DNA of 64,000 nt from Myxococcales bacterium (GTDB lineage Bacteria > Myxococcota_A > Bradymonadia > UBA7976 > UBA1532): positions 1 through 64,000 of the forward strand of contig JACKDL010000009.1 in the NCBI GenBank assembly GCA_020633555.1, read 5' to 3'. A program made the translations under genes and the position numbers. The notes under the pieces are model-generated. The model was not told the DNA's origin, did not search any database, and was given only the letters and a program-made list of their open reading frames with translations. Positions 49,225 through 57,856 of the stretch are shown here, piece by piece. Position 1 is the stretch's first letter. The number at the start of each line of letters is the position of its first letter.

Positions 49225-51897
49225 TCACTCGGGCGGGCCGGCGGTGAGGCTGGCCTCGGCGCCCGCCTCGATGGTGGCCCAGTCGGTGGTCAGGGGCACG
49301 GCCTCGTTCACCAGCCACTTCTGCAGCAGATCGTCGTAGTGGGGCGAGTCGCGGTAGTGCTGCTGGCCGCCCGGGACCTGGATCGTGCAGTCGGGGCCCG
49401 TGTCGGCCTTCACCTCGCAGGTGTAGCGCATGCTGGCGCCGCTGGGGTGGTCGAAGCGGCCGTTGGCCGCGTCGTAGCGGGGGTTGGCCACGTCCACCGT
49501 GTACAGGCCGCCGTCGTTCAGGAAGGGCCCGTGGTTGAACTCGGGGGTCAGCAGGCTGAACAGATCGGCCACCAGGGTGACCTGGTGCAGGCGGCCCCAC
49601 AGCCACTGCGCGCTGTCGGCCCCCAGCCACTCGGTCATGCGGGCAGCGGTGGTGTCCAGCGCGCGGGCCACGATGTCGCCGTCGGTCTCCTGGACGTCGG
49701 CGGTGTCCACGTCGTCCCAGTAGCTGGCGCTGAGCACCTCGGGGCGCACGAGCTGGTGCACCATGGGAGGCGCGAAGCCCAGGTCGCCCCGGATGCCCTG
49801 GGCGGCCAGCTCATCGCCGAAGGTGTGCTCGCGCAGGGCGAACCAGAAGACGTGGAAGGCCGCGCAGCCGCGGGCGGCGGCCAGCACGGTGGCGTCGCCG
49901 CTGGGGGTGGCCGTGGCGGGATCCACGCCGTCGAAGCCGGTGGGGCACTGGAAATCCCAGCCCACCAGCAGGTCGCGCACGGTGGCCGCCCCCGCCTCCA
50001 GTTCGCGCTCGCCCAGGGCCGCCAGGGCGGCGGGCACCACCTCGGCGCCCAGGTTGCTGCGCACGTCGCCCACGATGCGCTCCATGGTGTCGCGGGTGTG
50101 CTGGCTGTCGATCTCGTCGAGCAGCTCGGCGATGCGCTCGTGGCGTTTGCCCACCGCCGTGTAGCCCTGAATGGCCATCTGGCCGTCGTTGGTGGGATCG
50201 CCGTCCCAGAGGGCGCCGGTCATGTCGTTGTTGGCCGTGGCCAGGTAACCCGCCGCGGGATCCACCGCCTGGGGCAGATCGGCGTAGTCCATGTAGCCGT
50301 CCCACTCGGCGCTGCCGTCGCCCGGCAGGGGCAGCCAGGGGGCCAGCTCCAGCGACATCCAGGGGCGGTTGGGCATGCGGCTGTAGGGGAACCAGCCGAT
50401 GCCGCCGGTGCGGTCGGCCACCACGAAGTTCTGCCCGGTGGTGGTGAGCTGTTTCAGGGCCTCGCGGGCCTGCGCCACGCTGCCGGCCTTGGGCATCTGC
50501 ACCAGGTAGTTCAGATCGGTGTCGGCGTCGTGGCCGGCCCACTTGCCGGTGATGGCCACGCCGGCCTCGCGGTCGATGGCCAGCACGGGGCCGTGGTGGG
50601 GCACGAACAGGGGCTGGATGGTGGCCGGCTCGCTGCCCGACACCGCGATCTCGATGTCGGCGGTGACGAAGGGCACCTCGGCGCCCTCGAACAGCACGCC
50701 GTCGCCGTCGGCGGTGAGCGTCTCGAGGTACACGTCGGCGGCGTCGAAGAAGGTGGTGGTCACCCCCCAGGCGATCTGCTCGTTCTGCCCGATGATGATG
50801 CCGGGCAGGCCCGCGAAGCTCACGCCGGCCACGTGCAGATCCCCCTGACCCGCCGTCTTGGCGTCCAGGTGCACCACGTACCAGATGGCGGGGTTGCTGA
50901 TGCCCAGGTGGGGGTCGTTGCTGAGCAGCGCGTTGCCCGTGGCCGACTTGTTGCTGCCCACCACCCAGTTGTTGCTGCCCAGGCCCCACTCGTCGGGGCG
51001 GCGGGCGGGCCGCTGGGCCGCCGCCTGGGCCAGCGCGTGGCCGTACGGCTCGAGCCGGGCCTTGCGGCGCTGCAGGGCGTCCAGGTCGAGCGCCAGGGGA
51101 CCGCGCTTCTGCTGCCCCTGGGCGTGGGGCAGGATGGCGCTGGGGCTGGCGGGGCGCTGGCCGTACAGGTCGCTGGCCAGCCCGGCGGGCAGATCGGCGT
51201 GCAGGGCGCCGATCTCGATCTCCAGATCCGTGCGGTTGGTGAGCTGGTCCAGCAGGGCCAGGATGGCCGCCGCGCTGTCCAGGGGCTCCCAGTCGCGGAT
51301 GGCCGCCCGGTCGATGAGGGCGTAGCCGTACTCGTCGCTCAGCTCGGCGTCGCCGGCGCGGAACTCGGCCAGCCAGGCGTTGACGCCCTGGCCATAGGCC
51401 TCGACCGCTGCCTGGGTCTCGGGGGTGGCCGCTGCCCAGAGCTGCTCGGCCAGCTCGCGGCCCGTGGCGGGATCGGCGAACCAGCCGCGGTTCTGGGTAT
51501 CGATGGGCAGGGCGATGTTGGTGACGATGGCCGAGAGCTGGCCGCGCACCACCCGCCGGCGCAGGTCCATCTGCGCGAAGCGGTGGGCCGCGTGGTAGTA
51601 GCCCTCGACCCGGAAGCAGTCGTTGTTGGTGGCGCACTTCACGTGCAGGAAGCCGTTGCCGTCGATGTGGATCGAGGCCGGGCCCTCCATGCCGGGCAGG
51701 GCCAGGTCGTACGCGACCCCACCACCCCCTGCGCCGCCCATGCCGCCCGCTGCGCCGGCGCCCCCGCCGCCGCCCGCGCCGCCCGCCGCCATCATGTCGG
51801 CGGCGGCGGTGGTCTCGTCGTCGTCGCAGGCCGCGGCCGCAAGGCCCAGGCCCAGCGCAAGGGCCCCGTGGCCCATCCAGCGCAGGTGTCGCTGCAT
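49225..51897 (-). CDS. Penicillin acylase (S45)-family amidase, lipoprotein
   Basis: The 890-residue precursor starts with a lipoprotein signal (LGLAAAAC) and a short Gly/Ala/Met spacer. The alpha-chain region includes FRVEGYYHAAHRFAQMDLRRRVVRGQLSAI, and the beta chain would begin at Ser308 in GLGSNNWVVG after autocleavage. Typical beta-chain blocks follow: GNALLSNDPHLGISNPAIWYVVHL, VAGVSFAGLPGIIIGQNEQIAWGVT, FVVADRTGGIGW, ATANNDMTG and the late FNHGPFLNDGG. S45 enzymes hydrolyse aromatic or long-chain amides, including acyl-homoserine lactones in some relatives. GGGGGAG lies 7 bases before the ATG. It would work on the cell surface or in the periplasm; substrate unknown. Confidence 0.93.
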   Translation of the reverse strand: MQRHLRWMGHGALALGLGLAAAACDDDETTAAADMMAAGGAGGGGGAGAAGGMGGAGGGGVAYDLALPGMEGPASIHIDGNGFLHVKCATNNDCFRVEGYYHAAHRFAQMDLRRRVVRGQLSAIVTNIALPIDTQNRGWFADPATGRELAEQLWAAATPETQAAVEAYGQGVNAWLAEFRAGDAELSDEYGYALIDRAAIRDWEPLDSAAAILALLDQLTNRTDLEIEIGALHADLPAGLASDLYGQRPASPSAILPHAQGQQKRGPLALDLDALQRRKARLEPYGHALAQAAAQRPARRPDEWGLGSNNWVVGSNKSATGNALLSNDPHLGISNPAIWYVVHLDAKTAGQGDLHVAGVSFAGLPGIIIGQNEQIAWGVTTTFFDAADVYLETLTADGDGVLFEGAEVPFVTADIEIAVSGSEPATIQPLFVPHHGPVLAIDREAGVAITGKWAGHDADTDLNYLVQMPKAGSVAQAREALKQLTTTGQNFVVADRTGGIGWFPYSRMPNRPWMSLELAPWLPLPGDGSAEWDGYMDYADLPQAVDPAAGYLATANNDMTGALWDGDPTNDGQMAIQGYTAVGKRHERIAELLDEIDSQHTRDTMERIVGDVRSNLGAEVVPAALAALGERELEAGAATVRDLLVGWDFQCPTGFDGVDPATATPSGDATVLAAARGCAAFHVFWFALREHTFGDELAAQGIRGDLGFAPPMVHQLVRPEVLSASYWDDVDTADVQETDGDIVARALDTTAARMTEWLGADSAQWLWGRLHQVTLVADLFSLLTPEFNHGPFLNDGGLYTVDVANPRYDAANGRFDHPSGASMRYTCEVKADTGPDCTIQVPGGQQHYRDSPHYDDLLQKWLVNEAVPLTTDWATIEAGAEASLTAGPPE

Positions 51898-51988
51898 GTG
51901 GAATCTCCCCCGTCGGTGTCCAGCGGCCGCCATCTTGGCGGTTGTGGGGGGTGGACACAACGCGGGGGCTCGGGTTGGGGGGACGGGC

Positions 51989-52573
51989 TCAGGCCGCGGC
52001 CAGCACCTCGTCGTCCAGCAGAGCGTCCAGGGTGCCCACCAGGTCGGTCAGCTCGGCCAGCGTGGCCTCGGCGCCGTCCCCGGCGCCCGTGAAGCGGGCC
52101 AGCTCCACCTGGGTGCGCAGGTGGGCCAGCAGCTCGTCCAGGGTGGCCCGGGCGGCCACGCTGCGGGCGCGGGTCTCGGCCAGGCGGTGCAGGGCGGTCA
52201 CCCGGCGCTGCGCGGCCTGTGCCGCGGCGGCGTGGCCCTGCGCCAACAAGATCTCGACGCGGGCCGCGGCCGCCTGCGGATCGAAGTCGGACTGCGCCAG
52301 CAGGGCGTCCAGTCGGGCGATGCGCCCGTCCAGCACCTGGATGGTGCGCGCCAGCCGCGCCGCCGCCTCGCCCTCGGGCAGGGCCGCCTGCAGCACCGCC
52401 AGCAGCGGGCTGTCGGGGCGCCGGCCCGTCACCAGCGGGCCGTACAGGGGCCACACCACCACCAGCAGCGTGGCGTCCACGGCGCCCGCCCCGGTGGGGT
52501 GGCGGTGCAGGTGCAGCCCCGCCCACCCGACGCCCACCACCAGGTAGATCAGCGCCAGGTGGGTGACCGTCAT
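51989..52573 (-). CDS. Membrane-anchored coiled-coil protein, unknown
   Basis: The 194-residue protein has an N-terminal helix (LALIYLVVGVGWAGLHL) and a second short hydrophobic piece (AVDATLLVVVWPLYGPLV). About 130 residues of Ala/Leu/Arg/Glu helix follow (LARTIQVLDGRIARLDALLAQ, LAETRARSVAARATLDELLAHLRTQVELAR), likely a coiled coil. It is the last gene of a three-gene unit; its ATG overlaps the stop of the gene before (ATGA). No family was recognised. The arrangement of two membrane proteins and a membrane-tethered coiled coil suggests a complex, but its role is unknown. Confidence 0.65.
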   Translation of the reverse strand: MTVTHLALIYLVVGVGWAGLHLHRHPTGAGAVDATLLVVVWPLYGPLVTGRRPDSPLLAVLQAALPEGEAAARLARTIQVLDGRIARLDALLAQSDFDPQAAAARVEILLAQGHAAAAQAAQRRVTALHRLAETRARSVAARATLDELLAHLRTQVELARFTGAGDGAEATLAELTDLVGTLDALLDDEVLAAA

Positions 52574-53517
52574 CGGGGCGCCTCCTCGCTGGACCAGGTG
52601 GGCGACACCGCGGCCTCGTCGATCTCGACATCGGCCGGCGCGGTGCCCTGCGGTACCGCGGCTGGCACCTGCTGGCTGGGCGCAAAGGCCCGCGGATCCA
52701 CGTCGGGCTGCAGGGCCTCGCTGACCTCGGGCTCGGCCACGGGCTTGAAGCGACCCGCCCCCGGCTCGCCCGGCAGCGGCGCCCGGCCGCGGCGGTACAG
52801 GCCCAGCGCCGACCGGCTGGAGTACAGCACCGCCTCGGCCAGGCTGCCCTCGACGGCCCGCACGAAGGGCACCTCGGGCGCGCGGGGCCGCACCAGGTAG
52901 GGGCGCAGCGTCCAGGCCACCTGGCTGCCCACGGCGGCGAAGGTGGCCAGCAGCACCAGCAGCACCGTCTTCGAGCCCGCCCCGGCCCGCCGCCGCTCGG
53001 CCTGCACGAACAGGCTCAGCCCGCCGGCGCCCGCCAGGAAGCAGGCGCCCGTGAACAGCAGCGCCAGCTTGTGGTAGCTGAGCTGCACGAACACCCCCAG
53101 CAGGATCACCGGCGCCAGGGCCGACAGCAGCAGGCCGCTGAGCGCCAGGCTGGCCAGCACCACCGCCACGTCCTTGCGCAGGTCGGTCCGCCCGCGGATG
53201 GCCGCCGTCAGGGCGCTGTAGGCGGGCGTGCACAGGGCCGCCGTCAGCCCCACCACCAGCGGCAACTTCACGGCGGCGAAGGCGATCTGTGCTCCGCCCC
53301 GGAAGGCGCCGATGGTGGCGCCCACCACCGCGGTGGTGGCGGCCAGGGTCAGGGCCAGGCTGCGCACCAGGCCCAGCAGATCCTCGCCGCGCTCGATGCG
53401 GGCCAGCAGGGCCGGCCGATCCCGCAGCAGGCCGTCGATGGCAGCCCAGCCGCCGCTAGGGGTGGGGGCCCGGGGGGCCTCGATGGGGGTCGTCGTCGCG
53501 GTGGTCGTCGCGTCCAT
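52570..53517 (-). CDS. Polytopic membrane protein, unknown
   Basis: The 315-residue protein has a Thr/Ala/Pro-rich N-terminus, a soluble stretch (GLLRDRPALLARIERGEDLL) and about six hydrophobic helices. IGAFRGGAQIAFAAVKLPLVVGLTAALCTPA is a striking segment that I think recurs in large membrane protein families of this phylum, without an assigned function. After the last helix (VLLVLLATFAAVGSQVAW) comes RPYLVRPRAPEVPFVRAVEGSLAEA and a disordered acidic tail ending WSSEEAPR. It is the middle gene of a tight operon (11 bp after the first gene's stop, 4-base overlap with the third). Confidence 0.68.
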   Translation of the reverse strand: MDATTTATTTPIEAPRAPTPSGGWAAIDGLLRDRPALLARIERGEDLLGLVRSLALTLAATTAVVGATIGAFRGGAQIAFAAVKLPLVVGLTAALCTPAYSALTAAIRGRTDLRKDVAVVLASLALSGLLLSALAPVILLGVFVQLSYHKLALLFTGACFLAGAGGLSLFVQAERRRAGAGSKTVLLVLLATFAAVGSQVAWTLRPYLVRPRAPEVPFVRAVEGSLAEAVLYSSRSALGLYRRGRAPLPGEPGAGRFKPVAEPEVSEALQPDVDPRAFAPSQQVPAAVPQGTAPADVEIDEAAVSPTWSSEEAPR

Positions 53518-53528
53518 GGAGTCCTCCC

Positions 53529-54029
53529 TCAGCCCAACAGGACGGCGCGCAGCATGAAGGCGCCGATGCCCAGCGAGACCAGCGCCCACGGCACGAACAG
53601 GGCCAGCCCCCGCCCGTCCTCGGGGTCGCCCGCGAACAGCCGCCCGAACAGCAGCCGCAGGCCCACCAGGGCCCCCAGCGCCACGGTGGCCATGCCCAGG
53701 AACACCGCCACGCCGTCGGTGCGGGTGGTGGCCGCCAGGAACAGCAGGCCCGGCGCCAGGCCCGCCATGATCAGGCCCCCGTCGCGCAGGGCCCGGTGCA
53801 GGTGTCCGAACAGCACCCGCGGCTCGGGGGCCACGCCGGCGAAGGCGGCGGTGATGTACAGGGCCGGGCTGGTGAGGGCGAGCACGCCCCCCACCACGGC
53901 GGGCAGCAGGGCGGCGGCCAGCAGGCCGGGCCCCTCGGCGCGGGTCAGGCCCAGGGCCAGCCCCACGGCGGCAGGGCCCACGGCGGCCCAGATGAGCCCC
54001 TTGCCGGGGGCGGCGACGGCGGTCGACAT
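53529..54029 (-). CDS. Small polytopic membrane protein, unknown
   Basis: The 166-residue protein has about five hydrophobic helices (LIWAAVGPAAVGLALGL, LLAAALLPAVVGGVLALT, GGLIMAGLAPGLLFLAA, VAVFLGMATVALGALVGLRLLF, LALFVPWALVSLGIGAFML) with little outside the membrane. The loop PEPRVLFGHLHRALRDG carries most of the charge. It opens a three-gene operon. The ATG at 54029 follows GAGGAGGT at a normal distance. No family was recognised; the size and fold are consistent with a structural subunit of a membrane complex. Confidence 0.65.
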   Translation of the reverse strand: MSTAVAAPGKGLIWAAVGPAAVGLALGLTRAEGPGLLAAALLPAVVGGVLALTSPALYITAAFAGVAPEPRVLFGHLHRALRDGGLIMAGLAPGLLFLAATTRTDGVAVFLGMATVALGALVGLRLLFGRLFAGDPEDGRGLALFVPWALVSLGIGAFMLRAVLLG

Positions 54030-54208
54030 GGCGGCACCTCCTCGATGAGCAGCGTCGAGGGCCAGTCTGCCGCGCGCGGGTGCACCCCGAAGCGCAGGGC
54101 TGCGGCGAGGTGCGGGCGAGATTGTGACGAGGTGGTGCAAGGGGGTTTGACGGAACCCCGCGCCGATCGACACGGTCACAGCCTGGGCACGAACGATGAG
54201 GTGAAGGC

Positions 54209-57200
54209 ATGCGGCGCTGGGCAGCGATTGGGGTTGGACTCTTGTGGGCGGGCATGGCGGCGGCACAGCCGGCGGATCTGACCCCCAACGACCCGCCACT
54301 CCGGCCCGCGATCACGGCGCTGCTGGGCCTGCACGATGGGGGCGCGCGGCTGGCGCAGATCCCCGTCGAGGCCGAGCCGCTGCCCGGCGGCCGGCTGGGC
54401 GCGCCCTTCGACTACCTGACCGCCGACGACGGCACGATCTACAAGCTGGCGCCCGACCGCGTGGCCTGCTGGCTGCCCGGCACGCAGGGCGACGGGGCCC
54501 GCTTCGACGCGCTGCGCGGCGCCCAGGCGGCGGCGATCATCGACGGGCGGCTGGTGGGCTGGACCGCCACCGGCACCGCCGATCGCCCCCAACTCGTGGA
54601 GAGCCGCTTCACCCCGTGCGGCCCCGACTTCAGCCTGGCGACCGAGGTGCGGCTGGAGGCCGAGGGCGGCCCGCCGCTCTACGCGCCGCTCAACCGCACC
54701 TCGGGGGAGCTGTTCGCCGCCCGGGGCGGCATCTGCGCCCTGGGCGCAGGCGGCGTGGGCTGCCGGGTGGGCCCCGACGACGCGCCGCGCTTCGAGTGGT
54801 GGCTCACGGCCGACCAGATTGCCGAGCGCCTGCCCGAGGGCGCGGCCTTCGCCCGGGCCCTGCTGGAGGCCTCGCCCGAGCTGCCGCAGGACCGACCCAT
54901 CACCTACGCGCTGCGGGACGGGCAGGTGCTGCCCGACGGGCGGCTGGCTGCGATCCTCAGCGCCACGCTGCCTCGGCAGCCGAACCTGGCGGTGTGGGTG
55001 AACTGGGTGGTGCTGCTGGACCCCCAGGCCGACACCGCGACGGATCTGCTGGAGCCCGCCGTGCAGGTGCTGGGCGGCGGCTTCATCTACGACAACGCCC
55101 TGGGCGAGGCCGAGACGCTGCACTACGACGCCGCCTGGGACGCCCTGTGGGTGGGCCGGGTGTTCCGTTGGCAGCCCAGCTCGCTGGTGCTGAGCTTCGG
55201 CGGCGTGGGCACCGTCGATGACGTCATCACCCAGGGCCGCACGGGCATGGGCTACCGCATCATCCCCCTGAGCGGCCCGCACGCCGGCCCGCGGCGCAAC
55301 GGCTACTTCGATCTGACCAACGCCTACTTCTGGCTGAACCCCTGCGAGGAGGAGCGCGCCGACACCTGCGTGCCCTTCGCCCAGCTCGGCTTCGGCGCCG
55401 TGGGCGATCGCCACGGCCAGGTGTTCTTCAAGCCCACGCTCAACCGGGTGGAGCGGCGGCTGGTGTTCGACCGCGAGGCGGTGGATCTGGACGGCGACGG
55501 CCTGAGCCAGACCGAGGAGGTGGCCCTGGGCACGTCGGACGTGGACGTGGACAGCGACGACGACGGCGCCTTCGACCACGTGGAGCGGTGGGCGGGCCGG
55601 GATCCGACGGCGGCCGATCCGCCCAGCCTGACGGTGCCGGTGCTGCAGGTACCCAGCGACCTGCTGATCCAGGCGCCCGAGCCCGAGCGCGCGCGCAGCC
55701 GGACCGGCCGCAGCTACGCGCCGGACTCGCCATACTGCGAGTACGAGGGCGAGCGCGGGCGCTGCCACGACCCGGCGGGGCGGATCCTCGTCGAGTGGGT
55801 GAGCGACACCGTCGCCGACACCCCCATCGTGGCCGCCGACGGCAGCTACGTGCTCTTCACCACCTTCGATGGGGTCTACCAGCTCCCCTTCGCCACCGGG
55901 ACGCCCGAGCTGTGGATCTCGGCGGCCGACCTGCACGCTCGCATCGGTGAGGACATCACCGGCGGGCCCGAGAGCGGCTTCGCGGCGTACCAGACCTGGG
56001 TGCCGGTGGATCGCCAGACCCTGTTCGTGGGCACGGCCTTCGACCGGTTCTCCAGGGAGCGCAAGGGCCGCTTCCCCCGCTACGAGCGGCTCGACGGCGC
56101 CCCGGGCGGGCCGGTGACCTTCACCACCCTCTTCGACACCGAGGTCGACTTCTGCGACGCCGGGCTCACCCGGTGCACGCCCGAGACCTACGACCCGCTC
56201 TTCGACGGGCTGCAGTGGGGCCCCGGCACCGCCGACCCCTACGAGCGCTCGCCCTTCTGGACCGTGGCCATGGGCTACCACCACGAGCTGCAGCGCTTCC
56301 TGGTGGGCGTGGGCGGCCACCAGCAGAGCCTGCTGCTGGGCTTCCACCGCGATCCCGACGAGCCCCCCGCGCGCCTCAGCCGGGCGCGGGGCCTGTACCC
56401 GCTGGACCGCCAGCGCTACCTGGGCGACGCCGAGTTCGACTGGTGCGTGCCCTTCCCGGGCACCGTGCAGGCGGTCAAGCCGGGGCTCTACCAGGTGGGC
56501 GAGTGGCGCTGGCGGGGCCCGGCCCTGGAGCCCGTGCCGGTGGCGTCACGGTCCGGGCCGTCCAAGGCCCTGGCCTGTGATCGCGGCGAGACGCTGCCCT
56601 ACATCGCGCCGTGGGGCAGCCCCAGCGCCTTCGGGCACCTGATGACGGGCCGCGGGCTCACCGTGCTGACACCCCAGCGGCTGAACCGCGGCGACACCCT
56701 GCTGCTGGGCGCCCTGAGCAGCCTGGCCACGGGCCTGGAGGCCGAGGCCATGCCCGACGCCCGCATGCTCTACGCCCTGGGCCCGTGGGTGGGCCAGCGC
56801 CCGCTGTGGGACGCCCCCGATCCCGACCTGGTGCGGGGCACCGGCCTGGCGGTGGCCGACGATCTGCGGGTGTGTGTGGCCGACCGCGCCGGCCAGCAGG
56901 TGCTGGAGTTCCTGCCCGAGCCCGGCACGGACCGCCCCACGGTGAAGGGCCGCCGGGTGACCGGCGTGGACGCCATCGCCTGCCTGTGGCTCGGCGACGA
57001 GCTGCTGGTGCTCACCGGCGACGCGGTGCTGGCGGTGGACGAGGGCGGCGGCCTGCGCGAGGTGCAAGCCCACGGCGCCGCCCAGCCGGTGGCCTTCGCC
57101 CTGGACGCCGAGGGCGCGCTGCAGGTGCTGGACCGCGGGCAGGCGGGGGCGCCGGCCGGCTGGATCCGCCGCCAGGACGGCGCGCTGGAGCCCATCGCCG

Positions 57201-57856
57201 CCGATGCGCTGGCCGAGGGCCCCTTCAACGCCGAGATCCGCATCGACGTGGACGCCAGCCAGCCGAGCACCGTGCTCATGGGGGTGGAGCGCCCGGACGG
57301 CACGGTGCTCATCAGCCACAGCAGCACCCTGGCCGAGGTGGATCCCTACGGCGTCGAGACCTTCGCCATCCACCAGGGGGTGATGATGCTGGACGGCCGC
57401 GGCGGCCTGCGCACCGTGGCCGATCCGCTGCGCACGACCCCGGGGCAACCCCCCTTCGGCCAGTTCGCCTTCCAGCCCATCGCCCAGGTGCCCGGGGAGG
57501 GCCCTGACATCTGGCGCGGGGCCAAGGGCCCGGTGTGCTGGTTCGACCCCGCGCTGCCGGAGTGTGCCGTGGACCGCGGCCCGCCGGGCGACGGGCGGCT
57601 CGACGGCGGCGTCGGCATCCCCGGCGACGCCGGGCCCACCGCCCAACCCGAGGACGACGGCGGCTGCAGCTGCGACGCGGCCCACGGCGCGCCGGCGCCG
57701 TTCGGGCCGCTGGTGCTGGCGTTGCTGGCGCTTCGGGTTGGCGGGCGTCGCCGTAGTCGGCGAGCCCCGGCGGTGGCTCAGCCCGGCGCGCCGGGGGAGC
57801 CGCCGCCTTCGCCCAGGATGTCCCAGGGCGGCAGGTCGATCTCGGGGAAGTTGTAG
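54209..57856 (+). CDS. Large secreted protein with calcium-type repeat and MYXO-CTERM-like tail
   Basis: The 1215-residue protein has a Sec signal (GVGLLWAGMAAAQP) and long beta-rich regions that read like propeller blades (FDYLTADDGTIYKLAPD, LWVGRVFRW, YVLFTTFDGVYQLPF). Around 430-455 is a calcium-binding type stretch (DLDGDGLSQTEEVALGTSDVDVDSDDDGAFDHVE) as in thrombospondin type 3/EF-hand repeats. The end has GGCSCDAAHG, a hydrophobic helix (FGPLVLALLALRVGG) and RRRSRR: the MYXO-CTERM sorting pattern used for surface display in this phylum. About 25 residues follow the Arg cluster, which is unusual; TAG at 57754-57756 in another frame would end it right there. The last 79 bases overlap the opposing 670-residue gene. 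Confidence 0.82.
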   Translation: MRRWAAIGVGLLWAGMAAAQPADLTPNDPPLRPAITALLGLHDGGARLAQIPVEAEPLPGGRLGAPFDYLTADDGTIYKLAPDRVACWLPGTQGDGARFDALRGAQAAAIIDGRLVGWTATGTADRPQLVESRFTPCGPDFSLATEVRLEAEGGPPLYAPLNRTSGELFAARGGICALGAGGVGCRVGPDDAPRFEWWLTADQIAERLPEGAAFARALLEASPELPQDRPITYALRDGQVLPDGRLAAILSATLPRQPNLAVWVNWVVLLDPQADTATDLLEPAVQVLGGGFIYDNALGEAETLHYDAAWDALWVGRVFRWQPSSLVLSFGGVGTVDDVITQGRTGMGYRIIPLSGPHAGPRRNGYFDLTNAYFWLNPCEEERADTCVPFAQLGFGAVGDRHGQVFFKPTLNRVERRLVFDREAVDLDGDGLSQTEEVALGTSDVDVDSDDDGAFDHVERWAGRDPTAADPPSLTVPVLQVPSDLLIQAPEPERARSRTGRSYAPDSPYCEYEGERGRCHDPAGRILVEWVSDTVADTPIVAADGSYVLFTTFDGVYQLPFATGTPELWISAADLHARIGEDITGGPESGFAAYQTWVPVDRQTLFVGTAFDRFSRERKGRFPRYERLDGAPGGPVTFTTLFDTEVDFCDAGLTRCTPETYDPLFDGLQWGPGTADPYERSPFWTVAMGYHHELQRFLVGVGGHQQSLLLGFHRDPDEPPARLSRARGLYPLDRQRYLGDAEFDWCVPFPGTVQAVKPGLYQVGEWRWRGPALEPVPVASRSGPSKALACDRGETLPYIAPWGSPSAFGHLMTGRGLTVLTPQRLNRGDTLLLGALSSLATGLEAEAMPDARMLYALGPWVGQRPLWDAPDPDLVRGTGLAVADDLRVCVADRAGQQVLEFLPEPGTDRPTVKGRRVTGVDAIACLWLGDELLVLTGDAVLAVDEGGGLREVQAHGAAQPVAFALDAEGALQVLDRGQAGAPAGWIRRQDGALEPIAADALAEGPFNAEIRIDVDASQPSTVLMGVERPDGTVLISHSSTLAEVDPYGVETFAIHQGVMMLDGRGGLRTVADPLRTTPGQPPFGQFAFQPIAQVPGEGPDIWRGAKGPVCWFDPALPECAVDRGPPGDGRLDGGVGIPGDAGPTAQPEDDGGCSCDAAHGAPAPFGPLVLALLALRVGGRRRSRRAPAVAQPGAPGEPPPSPRMSQGGRSISGKL

